A stretch of DNA of 51,738 nt from Gracilibacter sp. BRH_c7a (GCA_001516055.1 LOEZ01000044.1:1-51738), one strand, 5' to 3'; positions 25,268 through 34,168 are shown, counted from the stretch's first letter. Numbers and translations are program-made. The notes: generated from the sequence alone by a model not told the origin.

Positions 25268-25322
25268 AAAGTCAGGGACGGTTCTTTACTTTACAAATAA
25301 AGCAAATCGCCCCCTGACTTTA
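25268..25322. repeat. REP-like dispersed repeat, locus 6 (inverted, one arm decayed)
   Basis: The left arm 25268-25292 is intact. The right arm (about 25297-25322) reads AAGCAAATCGCCCCCTGACT, with several changes from the consensus. Confidence 0.85.
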
Positions 25323-25387
25323 TGCGAAGAAACACCCTTTTCTTTACTGAATCTAAGATTTGAGGATAATTGGCTGACTTAATGTAC

Positions 25388-26140
25388 TTAGTGTGGTAAT
25401 ACAGTTAAAACCATTAAGAAAAAAAGAAATCCACTGATTCCGCCCAGCAAGGCACATAAAGGGTAGTGTTCTGTGGATAAAGGCCAGAGCTCGGTGAGAA
25501 CGAGGAAGGCCATAGCACCAGCGGCCAGGGCAAGAAAGAAACTAAGGGATATACTTACCATGCCTAAAGCAATTTTCCCTAGGATGGCTCCCAAAGGGGT
25601 GAACAAGGCTATACCAAGGGTTAGAAGGAGAATCTTCTGTCTGCGGATGCCTGCCATGAGTAGTGGAGTTGCAGTGGCCATCCCTTCTGGAATGTTATGA
25701 AGGGCTATACTGATAGCTATGAGCATACCTAACTTAGTTGTAGATTCTTGGCCTACAGCTATGGCCATTCCTTCAGGGATATCATGGAGAGCAATTCCAG
25801 ATGCTACGAGGATACCCGTTCTTTTAAGACGGTTGAAGCGATTTCGGGGGACACTTCTATATCTTGCTTTAAGCAATTTATCTGCAATCCACATGAAGAT
25901 GATTCCTAAGGTTAGCCCTAGGAAGAGTTGTATAGGCTGTTTATAAGTAAGTGCTAAAGGAATTAAATCCAAAGTAACTACAGCAATCATAACTCCGCCT
26001 GCTCCTGCCAGCAAAAAAGCTAACAGGCGTTCCGGAGGTTTGCCCAATAGGATAACAATTATACAGCCAGCTGTGGTAGCTAGCCCCGCAATCGTACTTA
26101 TATATATAAGGTAAAGAAGAGATTGGTGATCTAGTAACAC
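25388..26140 (-). CDS. ZIP-family divalent metal transporter
   Basis: About 250 residues with eight predicted helices. TM4 and TM5 each carry the metal-site motif: LHDIPEGMAIA and LHNIPEGMATA. These are the binuclear His/Glu positions of ZIP proteins such as ZupT, which import zinc and related metals. I chose the GTG at 26140 because GGGAGG lies five bases upstream; an ATG at 26197 adds 19 residues without a good ribosome site. It is a single gene, divergent from spoIIR. Metal specificity is not evident. Confidence 0.9.
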   Translation of the reverse strand: MLLDHQSLLYLIYISTIAGLATTAGCIIVILLGKPPERLLAFLLAGAGGVMIAVVTLDLIPLALTYKQPIQLFLGLTLGIIFMWIADKLLKARYRSVPRNRFNRLKRTGILVASGIALHDIPEGMAIAVGQESTTKLGMLIAISIALHNIPEGMATATPLLMAGIRRQKILLLTLGIALFTPLGAILGKIALGMVSISLSFFLALAAGAMAFLVLTELWPLSTEHYPLCALLGGISGFLFFLMVLTVLPH

Positions 26141-26284
26141 TTTCGCCTCCCGTAATAAAACATTAGAAAGCCTGATGAATCTTATTCTTATTATCAAGAA
26201 ATATACTCCCTGTTTAAAAAAGTTCGCTCCTGGAAATAACTACCACTAAGCGAATTTTTAAATGCAGGGAGAGAGATAAACGTT

Positions 26285-26986
26285 ATGTTCATTAGATTTT
26301 GGCAAAATAATAATGTGAAAAAAAGTATGACTCGAGTAATTATGTTAGCTGGAGTTACTTTAATGCTTCTGGTCTTGACGGGATGTGCTGTCTCAAAATC
26401 CAGCGAAGCAATAGACGTGATAGAGGATATAAGTCCCGAAAGCCTGATTAGATTTCATGTTATAGCTAATTCTGATAGTGATGAGGATCAGCTTCTCAAG
26501 TACGCTATTAGAGATGAAATCCTAAAAATTGCAGCACCTCGCCTTGCTGAATCTAAGTCCATAGATGAATCACGGCAGTTACTAATGGAGATGCAGGGAG
26601 AATTCTTAGATATTGCAAATAGTGTTCTCGATGATTATGGAACAGATTATGGTGTAACTATAGAACATGGAAAACATCTTTTTCCGACTAAGTCATATGG
26701 AAGAATAATCTTGCCAGGGGGAGAATACGAAGCTGTAAAGATTATGATAGGAGAAGCCCAGGGTCAAAATTGGTGGTGTGTGTTGTTTCCGCCTATTTGC
26801 TTTGTGAATGTGGAAGAATCCACGACTGTAACTGTGGATGGCAAACAAGGTGTACTTTTAGAACAGGCTGGTAAGGAGATTTCTGACAAAAATCGAGAGG
26901 AAAAGGAAATCTATGAAAATCACGGAGAAAAGGAAATTCCGGAAAATCCTAAAGTTAAGTTTTATCTATCGCGATTCTTGCAGTAG
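26285..26986 (+). CDS. spoIIR: Stage II sporulation protein R
   Basis: A 233-residue exported or lipid-anchored protein (hydrophobic segment with LTGC lipobox-like end near residue 37). The SpoIIR core begins LIRFHVIANSDSDEDQLLKY and includes RDEILKIAAP, SYGRIILPGGEYEAVKIMIG and QNWWCVLFPPICFV, all diagnostic. SpoIIR is made in the forespore under sigma F and signals across the septum to trigger processing of pro-sigma E by SpoIIGA. Its presence is direct evidence for an endospore former. The C-terminal 40 residues are a charged, repetitive extension (KEIYENHGEKEIPENPKV). Confidence 0.93.
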   Translation: MFIRFWQNNNVKKSMTRVIMLAGVTLMLLVLTGCAVSKSSEAIDVIEDISPESLIRFHVIANSDSDEDQLLKYAIRDEILKIAAPRLAESKSIDESRQLLMEMQGEFLDIANSVLDDYGTDYGVTIEHGKHLFPTKSYGRIILPGGEYEAVKIMIGEAQGQNWWCVLFPPICFVNVEESTTVTVDGKQGVLLEQAGKEISDKNREEKEIYENHGEKEIPENPKVKFYLSRFLQ

Positions 26987-27053
26987 GTAAGTATTGTTAA
27001 ATATTTAGAAATATATACATGTAAATATTCATGATATATCTAGTTAAAACATA

Positions 27054-27109
27054 AAAATCAGGGACGATTTTCTTTACAATTATGTAAAATAAACCGTCCC
27101 TTGCTTTAT
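27054..27109. repeat. REP-like dispersed repeat, locus 7 (inverted, both arms diverged)
   Basis: The left arm AATCAGGGACGATTTTCTTT (27056-27075) and right arm TAAACCGTCCCTTGCTTTAT (27090-27109) are recognisable but have several substitutions. This looks like an old copy after spoIIR. Confidence 0.75.
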
Positions 27110-27159
27110 TTGATTTAAAAGAAAGAACAAAGAAGCGCACCCATTGCTACTCATATTTT

Positions 27160-27186
27160 GTAAAGTGAAGAACCGTCCCTAACTTT
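27160..27186. repeat. REP-like dispersed repeat, locus 8 (single copy)
   Basis: One copy (GTAAAGTGAAGAACCGTCCC then TAACTTT) lies just before the stop of the LytTR gene. Short echoes, GCTAACTTTGCG and CTGACTTTGCTG, follow up to about 27215. Confidence 0.8.
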
Positions 27187-27216
27187 GCTAACTTTGCGTC
27201 TCTGACTTTGCTGATT

Positions 27217-27978
27217 TTATATGCCCAGTATTTCTTTAAGTTTGCGGGCTTGGGTGCGGCTGACTGGGACTTCGCTTCTTTCCTTATCTTCGACTACTAC
27301 GGTATAGGTTCCGTTGAAGTAGGGGATTAGTTCTCTCATTTTCCTGATGTTAACTAAATAACAACGGTGGGTACGGAAGAAAGAATTCGAATCAAGACGG
27401 GCTTCTAATTCTCTTAAGGTAAAGCGAGTCAGATATGATTCATTCCCTGTTTTGATATAGACATTATCCTTATCGGTAGAGATAAAGATGATTTCTTCTG
27501 GGCGAATAAGAATTGTCTTACTATTTTGTTCGGCAGGGATAACCTCTAAAGGCCTCATGTCAATATACTCCTTTTTGCTAGGAGTAGTCTTGGCAGGTTG
27601 AGGACAGTTTAGTTTTTTGCGTTCTCGTACTGTTTGTAATGCTTCTTCCAGTCTTTTGGGATGAATGGGCTTGAGTACAAAGTCATAGGCATGAACGCTA
27701 AAGGCATCAAAGGCATATTCTTCATGAGCAGTGGTAAAAATGATTGCTGGCGCATCAGGTCGTTCCGAGAGCTGTCTAGCAAGCTCAATCCCGTTTAACC
27801 CAGGCATGTTAATATCCAGGAAAATAACCGAATATTTCACATTGTTGATAAGTTCTAAAGCTTCCAAGGCATTCTCTGCCTCCCCAACTATCTGTACGTC
27901 TTCAAAAGACTGTAGAAGATAGCGTAGTTCTTTGCGAGCTGGAGATTCATCATCCACTAACAAAGCACGCATTTTCAT
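27217..27978 (-). CDS. LytTR-family response regulator
   Basis: A 253-residue regulator. The receiver domain has the acidic pair in LLVDDESPARKELRYLL, phospho-acceptor Asp55 in VIFLDINMPGLNG and Lys in DFVLKPIHPKR. A linker leads to a LytTR DNA-binding domain (about 150-250) with IIFISTDKDNVYIKTGNESY and FFRTHRCYLVNIRKM. AGAGGGG precedes the ATG. No LytS/AgrC-type kinase is adjacent, so its partner is elsewhere. LytTR regulators commonly control cell-wall, autolysis or extracellular functions. Confidence 0.92.
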   Translation of the reverse strand: MKMRALLVDDESPARKELRYLLQSFEDVQIVGEAENALEALELINNVKYSVIFLDINMPGLNGIELARQLSERPDAPAIIFTTAHEEYAFDAFSVHAYDFVLKPIHPKRLEEALQTVRERKKLNCPQPAKTTPSKKEYIDMRPLEVIPAEQNSKTILIRPEEIIFISTDKDNVYIKTGNESYLTRFTLRELEARLDSNSFFRTHRCYLVNIRKMRELIPYFNGTYTVVVEDKERSEVPVSRTQARKLKEILGI

Positions 27979-28092
27979 AATAAAAACCCCTCTTTTTTTA
28001 TTCTATTTCTATTGGACAAAGCATATCTGTATTTTAGTAAGAAAAATATTTTCTTATTGTATAATAGGTTTTTGAGAAAGGAGATATTTCAG

Positions 28093-28809
28093 ATGCAGAA
28101 GACAAAATGGTTAATTATTTTTTTAGTATGTATTGCTGCGATAATGATGCTGGTTGGATGTAACATCTTGGATAGTCTTATAAAAGATAGCGGCGGTAGT
28201 GCTCCATTAGGACAGATTCTAAATAAGAACGAAAATGAAGTTAAAGATGATGCTCTGCCTGTAGCCGCGAATCTCCAAGGAGAGAAAACAGTAAAACTCT
28301 ATTTTGCCGATAAGAATGGTGAGGCGCTTATTGAACAAAACAGAACTATCCCCAAAACACTAAGTTTAGCTAGGGAGACCGTTAACCAGTGGCTTCTGGG
28401 ACCTGCAGGTGATTCTGATTGTTATCCTGTTGTTAATCCTCAAACTGTGTTATTAGATATCAGTATCACGAATGGAAGTGCTACAGTTGACCTAAGTAAA
28501 GAATATCTTCAACCATTCAGTAATGTTAAGGCTGAAACCGCTCTCTATGGATTAGTGAATACCGTTGCTCAGTTCTCAACAGTTCAATTGGTAAAGATCA
28601 GAATAGAAGGCCAGGAAATAAAGACATATAGAGGACTAAATCTTGACCAATTAAGATTTCGTAATGATGTTATAGGATTTTCCTCTGGATCTATTACCCA
28701 GGAAGACTTAAACAGTGAGACACCAAATCTTACTGCAGAAGAGGCCAAGAATAACTCCGAAGAAGTTGACCAACCCCTATCGCCAAGTTCCATAAATTTA
28801 TTTTTGTAA
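28093..28809 (+). CDS. GerMN-domain lipoprotein (GerM-like)
   Basis: A 238-residue lipoprotein. The ATG at 28093 is chosen because GAAAGGAGAT lies 8 nt upstream; the open frame extends to 28012 without a site. The signal peptide ends in a lipobox (MLVGC), so it is predicted to be anchored outside. The GerMN domain (about 70-190) has the typical VKLYFADKNGEALIEQNRTI, WLLGPAG and ITNGSATVDLSKEYL. B. subtilis GerM has two such domains and acts in sporulation and germination; here there is one. The following MarR, rph and rdgB genes echo the Bacillus gerM neighbourhood. Confidence 0.88.
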   Translation: MQKTKWLIIFLVCIAAIMMLVGCNILDSLIKDSGGSAPLGQILNKNENEVKDDALPVAANLQGEKTVKLYFADKNGEALIEQNRTIPKTLSLARETVNQWLLGPAGDSDCYPVVNPQTVLLDISITNGSATVDLSKEYLQPFSNVKAETALYGLVNTVAQFSTVQLVKIRIEGQEIKTYRGLNLDQLRFRNDVIGFSSGSITQEDLNSETPNLTAEEAKNNSEEVDQPLSPSSINLFL

Positions 28810-28832
28810 ATAGGGAGAGTGGTTAATAAAAT

Positions 28833-28853
28833 TATAGTATAATTTATACTATA
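28833..28853. promoter_or_regulatory. Perfect palindrome upstream of the MarR gene, candidate operator
   Basis: The arms TATAGTATAA (28833-28842) and TTATACTATA (28844-28853) are exact reverse complements around a single central base. It lies 140 bp before the MarR-type start. Palindromes of this size and AT content suit MarR dimers. The T-poor flanks argue against a terminator for the GerMN gene. Confidence 0.45.
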
Positions 28854-28992
28854 TAAAAAGGTAAAAAATTTGGATTATTGAAAATTTAATGTAGCATTTG
28901 TTTTGGCAATATGGTAAAATTATGAAAACACAAAATTCATACAAAATCTTACAAATATTGTGAAGTTTATCACGGAGGTGGGGTGTTACAAA

Positions 28993-29430
28993 ATGCTAGA
29001 AATTAAAGAGTTAGCAGGCCACCTGGATAATTTGTTGCAAAGAATTAGTAATTCAACTCACAAACAAAAGAATTTTTTCGCTGAAGAAATCGGTATTTCC
29101 AGGCAGCAATTTGATGTTTTATGTATTATCTATGAAAAAGGCCAGGTTACTATGGGGGAACTATGTAAGGAGATATCCTCTGCTTGCAGTACTGCCACGG
29201 ATTTGGCGGATAAGCTGGAGAAGGCCGGCTATGTTGAACGTATCCGCGAGAAGAGAGATAGAAGAGTTGTCAGATTAAATATCTTGGTCAAAGGAGAAAA
29301 ACTAGTAAAGTCGGTTATAGAGCGACGAGCTGAAACTCTTAGGCAGATTTTAGAGACCTTCGATCAAGAAGACAGAATGAAGATGATTTCTTTTTTCGAG
29401 ACTCTTACTGATAAGCTTGAAAGACTTTAA
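28993..29430 (+). CDS. MarR-family transcriptional regulator
   Basis: About 145 residues, normal for MarR. The winged helix-turn-helix spans about 35-100: QFDVLCIIYEKGQVTMGELC, SACSTATDLADKLEKAGYVE and the wing IREKRDRRVVRLNI. The ATG at 28993 follows GGAGGTGGGG. In Bacillus a MarR protein (YsmB) also lies between gerM-region genes and rph, so this may be its counterpart. No efflux gene is adjacent, so its target is not evident. Confidence 0.88.
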   Translation: MLEIKELAGHLDNLLQRISNSTHKQKNFFAEEIGISRQQFDVLCIIYEKGQVTMGELCKEISSACSTATDLADKLEKAGYVERIREKRDRRVVRLNILVKGEKLVKSVIERRAETLRQILETFDQEDRMKMISFFETLTDKLERL

Positions 29431-29490
29431 AGAGTTAGAAGAATTATCTAAATAAGAAAATTTTATCCATCAAATAAAAAGGGATTCTTG

Positions 29491-29536
29491 CATTTTTGTC
29501 GAATAAACTTCGGAGACAAAAATGTTTTTGTTTTTT
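29491..29536 (+). terminator. Terminator after MarR gene, overlapping a Spo0A-box-like sequence
   Basis: CATTTTTGTC (29491-29500) and GACAAAAATG (29515-29524) form a perfect 10-bp stem, followed by TTTTTGTTTTTT. The left arm and loop contain TTTGTCGAA (29495-29503), an exact match to the commonly cited Spo0A box core, about 80 bp before the HD-GYP start. Either or both roles are possible. Confidence 0.65.
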
Positions 29537-29580
29537 ATAGTATATTTTGACTAACTGAAAGTTGTAAGAGGATGCTATTA

Positions 29581-30198
29581 ATGAAACGGGCAGAACTGTT
29601 GGGCAAAATAGAACAAAAAGATTGTATTACTTCCAACCACTGTCGCAAGACAGCGTATTATGCAATGAAACTTGGCTATAATATGCGTCTGAATGAGAAA
29701 GAAATGACAGCACTCGAGTTGTCGGCTGCTTTACATGATATTGGTAAGATTAATGTTCCAGATGCCATCCTTCTCAAGCCTAATGTACTGACAGAGGATG
29801 AGTATGAAATAGTCAAAAGGCATTCTATCTGGGGAGCGGAAATACTCGAAAGAGTTTTCTCCGAGCAAGACATGGATATGAAACTGCAGAAAGAGTTTGA
29901 AAGAGAAAGGATATGTGTCACTAAGACAATTCGCCATCATCATGAACGGTTCGATGGTAAGGGGTACCCCGATGGTCTGAAAGGTGATAAGATTCCTGTC
30001 TATTCTCAAATAATTGCTGTAGCCGACGCTTATGATGCTATGACATCGAATAGACCTTACCGTCAAGCTATGGAAACGAAAAATGCAGTTGATGTTTTAA
30101 GAAGCGAAAGAGGGAAACAGTTCAGACCACAAATGATAGATTTATTTATCAACTCTGTAATTCCTAGTTCTTTTAGGAATGCTTCTTTTGCTAAATAG
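29581..30198 (+). CDS. HD-GYP domain phosphohydrolase (short, single domain)
   Basis: About 205 residues consisting of an HD-GYP domain alone. It shows the HD pair in AALHDIGKINVPDAIL, the conserved KRHSIWGAEIL, the metal-binding HHHERFDGKGYPDGLKGDKI with the GYP motif, and ADAYDAMTSNRPYRQAM. Such proteins hydrolyse cyclic di-GMP or related cyclic dinucleotides. No receiver or sensor domain is attached. The ATG at 29581 has AAGAGG nine bases before it; the ATG at 29572 would abut the site. A Spo0A-box-like element lies upstream. Confidence 0.9.
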   Translation: MKRAELLGKIEQKDCITSNHCRKTAYYAMKLGYNMRLNEKEMTALELSAALHDIGKINVPDAILLKPNVLTEDEYEIVKRHSIWGAEILERVFSEQDMDMKLQKEFERERICVTKTIRHHHERFDGKGYPDGLKGDKIPVYSQIIAVADAYDAMTSNRPYRQAMETKNAVDVLRSERGKQFRPQMIDLFINSVIPSSFRNASFAK

Positions 30199-30240
30199 CA
30201 GAGGATACTTTCTTAAGTGCTAACAGATTGACCGAGTTTT

Positions 30241-30290
30241 AGAGCCAAACAAGGCATCCGCAGGGATTCTTTGATGGCTCTTTATATTTA
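30241..30290 (+). terminator. Probable terminator after the HD-GYP gene
   Basis: AGAGCCA (30241-30247) and TGGCTCT (30275-30281) pair perfectly, with inner pairing between AAGGCATCC and GGGATTCTT. It is followed by TTATATTTA, a weak T tract. The rest of the 258-bp gap to the fumarase gene shows no further gene. Confidence 0.5.
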
Positions 30291-30456
30291 TACTTATCTC
30301 TATTGCTCTATTATTTCATAAATGTGTGTATCCGTTGTAGAGACACCTCTAAATTGAGATGTGGTATTTTGTGTACGGTCGTGGATGAGTTATACTATTG
30401 ATGAGCTATAAAAATATGTAAATTATGTATTAATAATAGTCTATTCGGAGGTTAAT

Positions 30457-31305
30457 GTGAAAGAGATAAGCGTCCAGAAGATTGTGAAGGCTGTTGAAGA
30501 ACTCTGTCTAGAAGCTAATTGTGTCCTGAATCAGGATGTAGTAGATGCTCTTCAAAGGTCCTTGGTTACGGAAGAATCACCTCAGGGCAAGGAAGTCCTT
30601 GAGCTGCTCCTGCAAAATGCAGAGATTGCAGAGAGGGAGAGTATCCCTATCTGCCAGGATACGGGTATGGCTGTGCTCTTTGTAGAGGTCGGACAAGACT
30701 TACATATTACCGGAGGATCTTTAACAGAGGCTTTAAATGAAGGCGTACGCCGTGGATATAAGAAGGGCTTCTTACGGAAATCGGTTGTAACGAATCCTTT
30801 TACTAGAGAAAATACGCAGGACAATACTCCTGCAATCATTCATTACGATGTGGTAGAGGGTGATAACCTAACTTTGACACTTGCCCCTAAAGGGTTTGGA
30901 AGTGAGAATATGGGTGCTCTTAAGATGTTAAAACCATCTGATGGTTTAGCAGGGATGATGGATTTCGTGGTGGAGACTGTTGAGAAGGCAGGTGCTAATC
31001 CTTGTCCACCTATTGTGGTCGGAGTTGGTATAGGTGGGACCATGGAGAAGGCGGCTTATTTAGCCAAAAAGGCTCTGCTTAGAGATATAGGGAGTGCGCA
31101 TCAAGATCCTGAGTTAGCTAAGCTGGAACAGGAATTACTTGGAAGGATAAACGATTTGGGGATTGGACCTCAAGGATATGGAGGGCGGACTACAGCTTTA
31201 GGAGTAAGTCTAGAAGTTTTTGCCACTCATATAGCAGGGCTGCCAGTGGCGGTAAATATAAACTGTCATGTGGCCCGACACCGTAAGATAGTTCTGAAAG
31301 GGTGA
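30457..31305 (+). CDS. Fe-S fumarate hydratase (class I), alpha subunit
   Basis: A 282-residue N-terminal half of a two-subunit [4Fe-4S] hydro-lyase. It carries the three cluster Cys regions (IPICQDTGMAVLF, NPCPPIVVGVGIGGTMEKAA, NINCHVARHRK). The enzyme interconverts fumarate and malate; the closely related L-tartrate dehydratase (TtdA) cannot be fully excluded. The start is GTG with GGAGG five bases before it. The beta subunit follows after 53 bp. Split fumarases of this type are usual in anaerobic Clostridia. Confidence 0.92.
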   Translation: MKEISVQKIVKAVEELCLEANCVLNQDVVDALQRSLVTEESPQGKEVLELLLQNAEIAERESIPICQDTGMAVLFVEVGQDLHITGGSLTEALNEGVRRGYKKGFLRKSVVTNPFTRENTQDNTPAIIHYDVVEGDNLTLTLAPKGFGSENMGALKMLKPSDGLAGMMDFVVETVEKAGANPCPPIVVGVGIGGTMEKAAYLAKKALLRDIGSAHQDPELAKLEQELLGRINDLGIGPQGYGGRTTALGVSLEVFATHIAGLPVAVNINCHVARHRKIVLKG

Positions 31306-31358
31306 CCGCCCTGCTTTTTACAAATAGCATTTTTACTATGTTTTAGGGGGAATCAAGA

Positions 31359-31916
31359 ATGTCTGACCAAGGAAGAAGGATTATTACCCCTTTGGATTTG
31401 GAAATAGTTCAATCATTAAGATGTGGAGATAGGATTCTGCTAAATGGGGTTATTTATACAGGGAGAGATGCTGCCCATAAGAGAATGATTCAAGCACTTG
31501 AGAGAGGCGAAGAATTGCCCTTTAATCTGAAAGATCAGATTATATATTTTGTCGGTCCAACACCTGCTCCACCTGGAAAGGTGATTGGGTCAGCCGGACC
31601 TACAACTAGTGGCAGGATGGATGCTTACTCTCCATACTTAATTGCCCAAGGGTTAAAAGGGATGATTGGTAAAGGGCTGCGTTCAAATGCAGTGATCGAG
31701 GCGATGAAGGAATATGGTGCAGTTTACCTTGGCGCTATAGGCGGGGCAGGGGCGTTATTGGCTGGCTGTATCAAAGAAGCTGAGGTTATTGCGTACCCGG
31801 ACTTGGGGCCAGAGGCGATTCACAAACTTGTGGTAGAGGATTTCCCTGTTACTGTCTTGATTGATAGTCAGGGGGGCAATCTGTATGAGACAGGACAGAA
31901 AGCTTATAAGAGATAG
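31359..31916 (+). CDS. Fe-S fumarate hydratase (class I), beta subunit
   Basis: A 185-residue C-terminal half of the class I hydro-lyase. It has RCGDRILLNGVIYTGRDAAH, then YFVGPTPAPPGKVIGSAGPT with TSGRMDAYSPYL, and LGAIGGAGALLAGCIKEAEV, the substrate-binding blocks of FumA-C/TtdB. The length matches other separate beta subunits. TAGGGGG precedes the ATG. It functions as a heteromer with the upstream alpha subunit in the cytoplasm. Confidence 0.92.
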   Translation: MSDQGRRIITPLDLEIVQSLRCGDRILLNGVIYTGRDAAHKRMIQALERGEELPFNLKDQIIYFVGPTPAPPGKVIGSAGPTTSGRMDAYSPYLIAQGLKGMIGKGLRSNAVIEAMKEYGAVYLGAIGGAGALLAGCIKEAEVIAYPDLGPEAIHKLVVEDFPVTVLIDSQGGNLYETGQKAYKR

Positions 31917-31986
31917 GCTCAACTAAGGTTTATTATCAACAAAAAATAATTTGTTAAAACTTTAACAAGAATTGAGGATGGGAAAT

Positions 31987-33219
31987 ATGGAGAATATACC
32001 CAAGGCAGAACAAGTGGTTCGGCGAATTTGGAGTTTCTCTAAAGCCCTAGATTTGGCACTTGTGGATGAGGAAGTAAAAAAAGGTTTTGAACTTGAAATA
32101 GGTTACAGGCATGGAGAGAGAGTGGGATACATAAGCGTGAGGCTTGGTCACATCCTGGGTCTAAGAGATAAGGACCTATTCCTTCTGCTCATTGCTGGTT
32201 TGATGCATGATATTGGTACGGTTGGAGGATTTGCAGAGTATCATGGAAATTATCGACTCATGAAAGAACATTCTGAGATAGGGGCTAGGATACTTAGTGA
32301 TTTCCCGGGTGGAGAGATTCTTGAAGAGGCAGTGAGACATCATCATCAGACCCCTTCCGATCATCAGATTGATTCTATCATGCCTAAAATCATTTCTTTG
32401 TCGGATAAAGTAGATATTATAATGGGAAGAGGTATAATCAGCTACAAAGACAGAGCCAGAATCCTAAACCATATTAACAGCATGACAGACAAGGATTTTT
32501 ATCCCGAGGTGGCCCAGGCATTCTCGAAGTTGGTTGGAGAAGAAGCCTTTTGGCTAAGTCTTAATGAAGGGATTTTATTAGAACCAACTTTGGATTTTCT
32601 TTTTGGGGAGCGTTGTATTCAGGATTGCTCAAGATTTAGTGATATATGTGATGATATTTATGGAGAAGTTTTTACAGATAGGTTGGCAGAGACATTCGGG
32701 AACCTCATTGACCAGAAAAGTTCTTTCACAGGAAGGCATTCCAGAACGGTATCGGGAATTGCTGTAGCCCTAGCGGAAGAACTTGCTTGGAATCCGAAGG
32801 AAGTTAGGGATATAAGGTTGGCAGGGTTCTTGCATGACTTTGGAAAGCTTGCCGTTCCCAAAAAGATTTTGGATAAACCCGGTTTACTGGATCATGATGA
32901 GTTAATGATCATCAAATCTCATGCCTATCATACATATAAGCTGCTTTCCTCTGCGGCTTTTCCTAAAAATATTGTAGAATGGGCGGCGTATCACCATGAA
33001 CGCTTGGATGGTAGAGGATATCCATTTCGCTTAGAAGCTCAATACATTACTACTGGGTCAAGGCTGATGACCATAGCGGATATCTATACCGCTTTAACGG
33101 AAGAAAGGCCATACCGGAAGCCTTTAAGTAAAGAGAAGGCATTGAGTATTTTGGAAAAAGGTGTGGGTATTAGTGTGGACGGAAAACTATTGGCGATAGC
33201 AAAGAGGGTTCTGCTATAG
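31987..33219 (+). CDS. Tandem HD / HD-GYP domain protein
   Basis: About 410 residues holding two HD-type domains. The N-terminal one (about 40-190) has LMHDIGTVGGFAEYHGNY, HSEIGARILSDFPGGEIL and VRHHHQTPSDHQ. The C-terminal one is a full HD-GYP with FLHDFGKLAVPKKILDKPGL, HHERLDGRGYPFRLE and ADIYTALTEERPYRKPL. Between them is a Cys-containing segment. It probably degrades cyclic di-GMP or a related nucleotide, with the first domain possibly regulatory since its GYP motif is missing. The ATG at 31987 has GAGGATGGG at proper spacing, better than the TTG at 31972. It is unrelated in function to the adjacent fumarase. Confidence 0.88.
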   Translation: MENIPKAEQVVRRIWSFSKALDLALVDEEVKKGFELEIGYRHGERVGYISVRLGHILGLRDKDLFLLLIAGLMHDIGTVGGFAEYHGNYRLMKEHSEIGARILSDFPGGEILEEAVRHHHQTPSDHQIDSIMPKIISLSDKVDIIMGRGIISYKDRARILNHINSMTDKDFYPEVAQAFSKLVGEEAFWLSLNEGILLEPTLDFLFGERCIQDCSRFSDICDDIYGEVFTDRLAETFGNLIDQKSSFTGRHSRTVSGIAVALAEELAWNPKEVRDIRLAGFLHDFGKLAVPKKILDKPGLLDHDELMIIKSHAYHTYKLLSSAAFPKNIVEWAAYHHERLDGRGYPFRLEAQYITTGSRLMTIADIYTALTEERPYRKPLSKEKALSILEKGVGISVDGKLLAIAKRVLL

Positions 33220-33347
33220 TTTTGCTGAATATTTGGATTGTGAGATATGTGTAAAACATATTGATATTTTTCATTTCATATATGGTTACAATAAATGATA
33301 TAATTGTAAGAATTATTCCATATATAGAGGAATAGTCGCTTAAGATA

Positions 33348-34013
33348 TTGCTGGAATTAGGATGTGATTGCTTGTTTTACCCTTTCGAACTGGAAAAATA
33401 TCTGGAAGATTTACTTCCTCCTAGAGATGAACTTCTCTTGGAAATGGAAAGTGTCTCCTTGGAAGAGACTATCCCTGTAGTTACGCCTACTGTAGGAAAT
33501 TTTCTAGAACTTATGGTGGAGATCAGTGGAGCGCGTGATATTCTGGAAATTGGGACAGCTATTGGGTATTCTACTGTTTATCTGGCTAGAGGTGCAAAGA
33601 AGACCGGAGGAAAAGTACTGACAGTAGATATGAATAAGGATAGAGCAGAGAGGGCGAGCCGTTATCTCGAAAGAGCAGAGCTTGGAGAGTTAGTAGAAAT
33701 CCACTCAGAGAATGCGTTAAAGTATTTACCACAAGTTAAGAAGTCTTATGATTTTATCTTTGTAGACGCGGCGAAAGGAGAATATCCTGAATATCTGGAT
33801 TTAATCAGCCCGCTTGTCGCTTCTGGTGGTCTTCTGGTCGTCGATAATGTTCTCTTCAGAGGCTGGGTGGTTCCAGGTTCGGTTTATGATAGCAAGTATG
33901 AGAAGATGGTGTCAGCTATGCGTGGTTTTCTGGATAGACTTTACCATCTTCCAGGGTTTAAGGTGAGTATCCTTCCTTTTGGGGATGGATTAGCTATAGC
34001 GCGGAAGTATTAG
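33348..34013 (+). CDS. SAM-dependent O-methyltransferase (family 3, YrrM-like)
   Basis: About 213-221 residues. The class I methyltransferase core has motif I DILEIGTAIGYSTVYLA, acidic motif II (VLTVDMNKDRAERA), and the Mg-dependent COMT-type features FIFVDAAKGEYPEYLDL and GGLLVVDNVLFRGWV. Bacterial members include YrrM/TrmR, which methylates 5-hydroxyuridine in tRNA position 34; others act on catechols. The start is unclear: TTG at 33348, or TTG at 33372 preceded by AGGATGTG. Confidence 0.87.
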   Translation: MLELGCDCLFYPFELEKYLEDLLPPRDELLLEMESVSLEETIPVVTPTVGNFLELMVEISGARDILEIGTAIGYSTVYLARGAKKTGGKVLTVDMNKDRAERASRYLERAELGELVEIHSENALKYLPQVKKSYDFIFVDAAKGEYPEYLDLISPLVASGGLLVVDNVLFRGWVVPGSVYDSKYEKMVSAMRGFLDRLYHLPGFKVSILPFGDGLAIARKY

Positions 34014-34168
34014 ATTGGATATGATTTATGGCTGAGGTTGTGCTGAGGTTGTATTAAAGTTCAGCCTAATCATGAAGATAAAATCTAGTAATGGGCGGGC
34101 AGTATTTGTTATTGATATAATACAACTATATAATAAATTAAAGAGTTGGAACGATTAAGGAGAATTCT

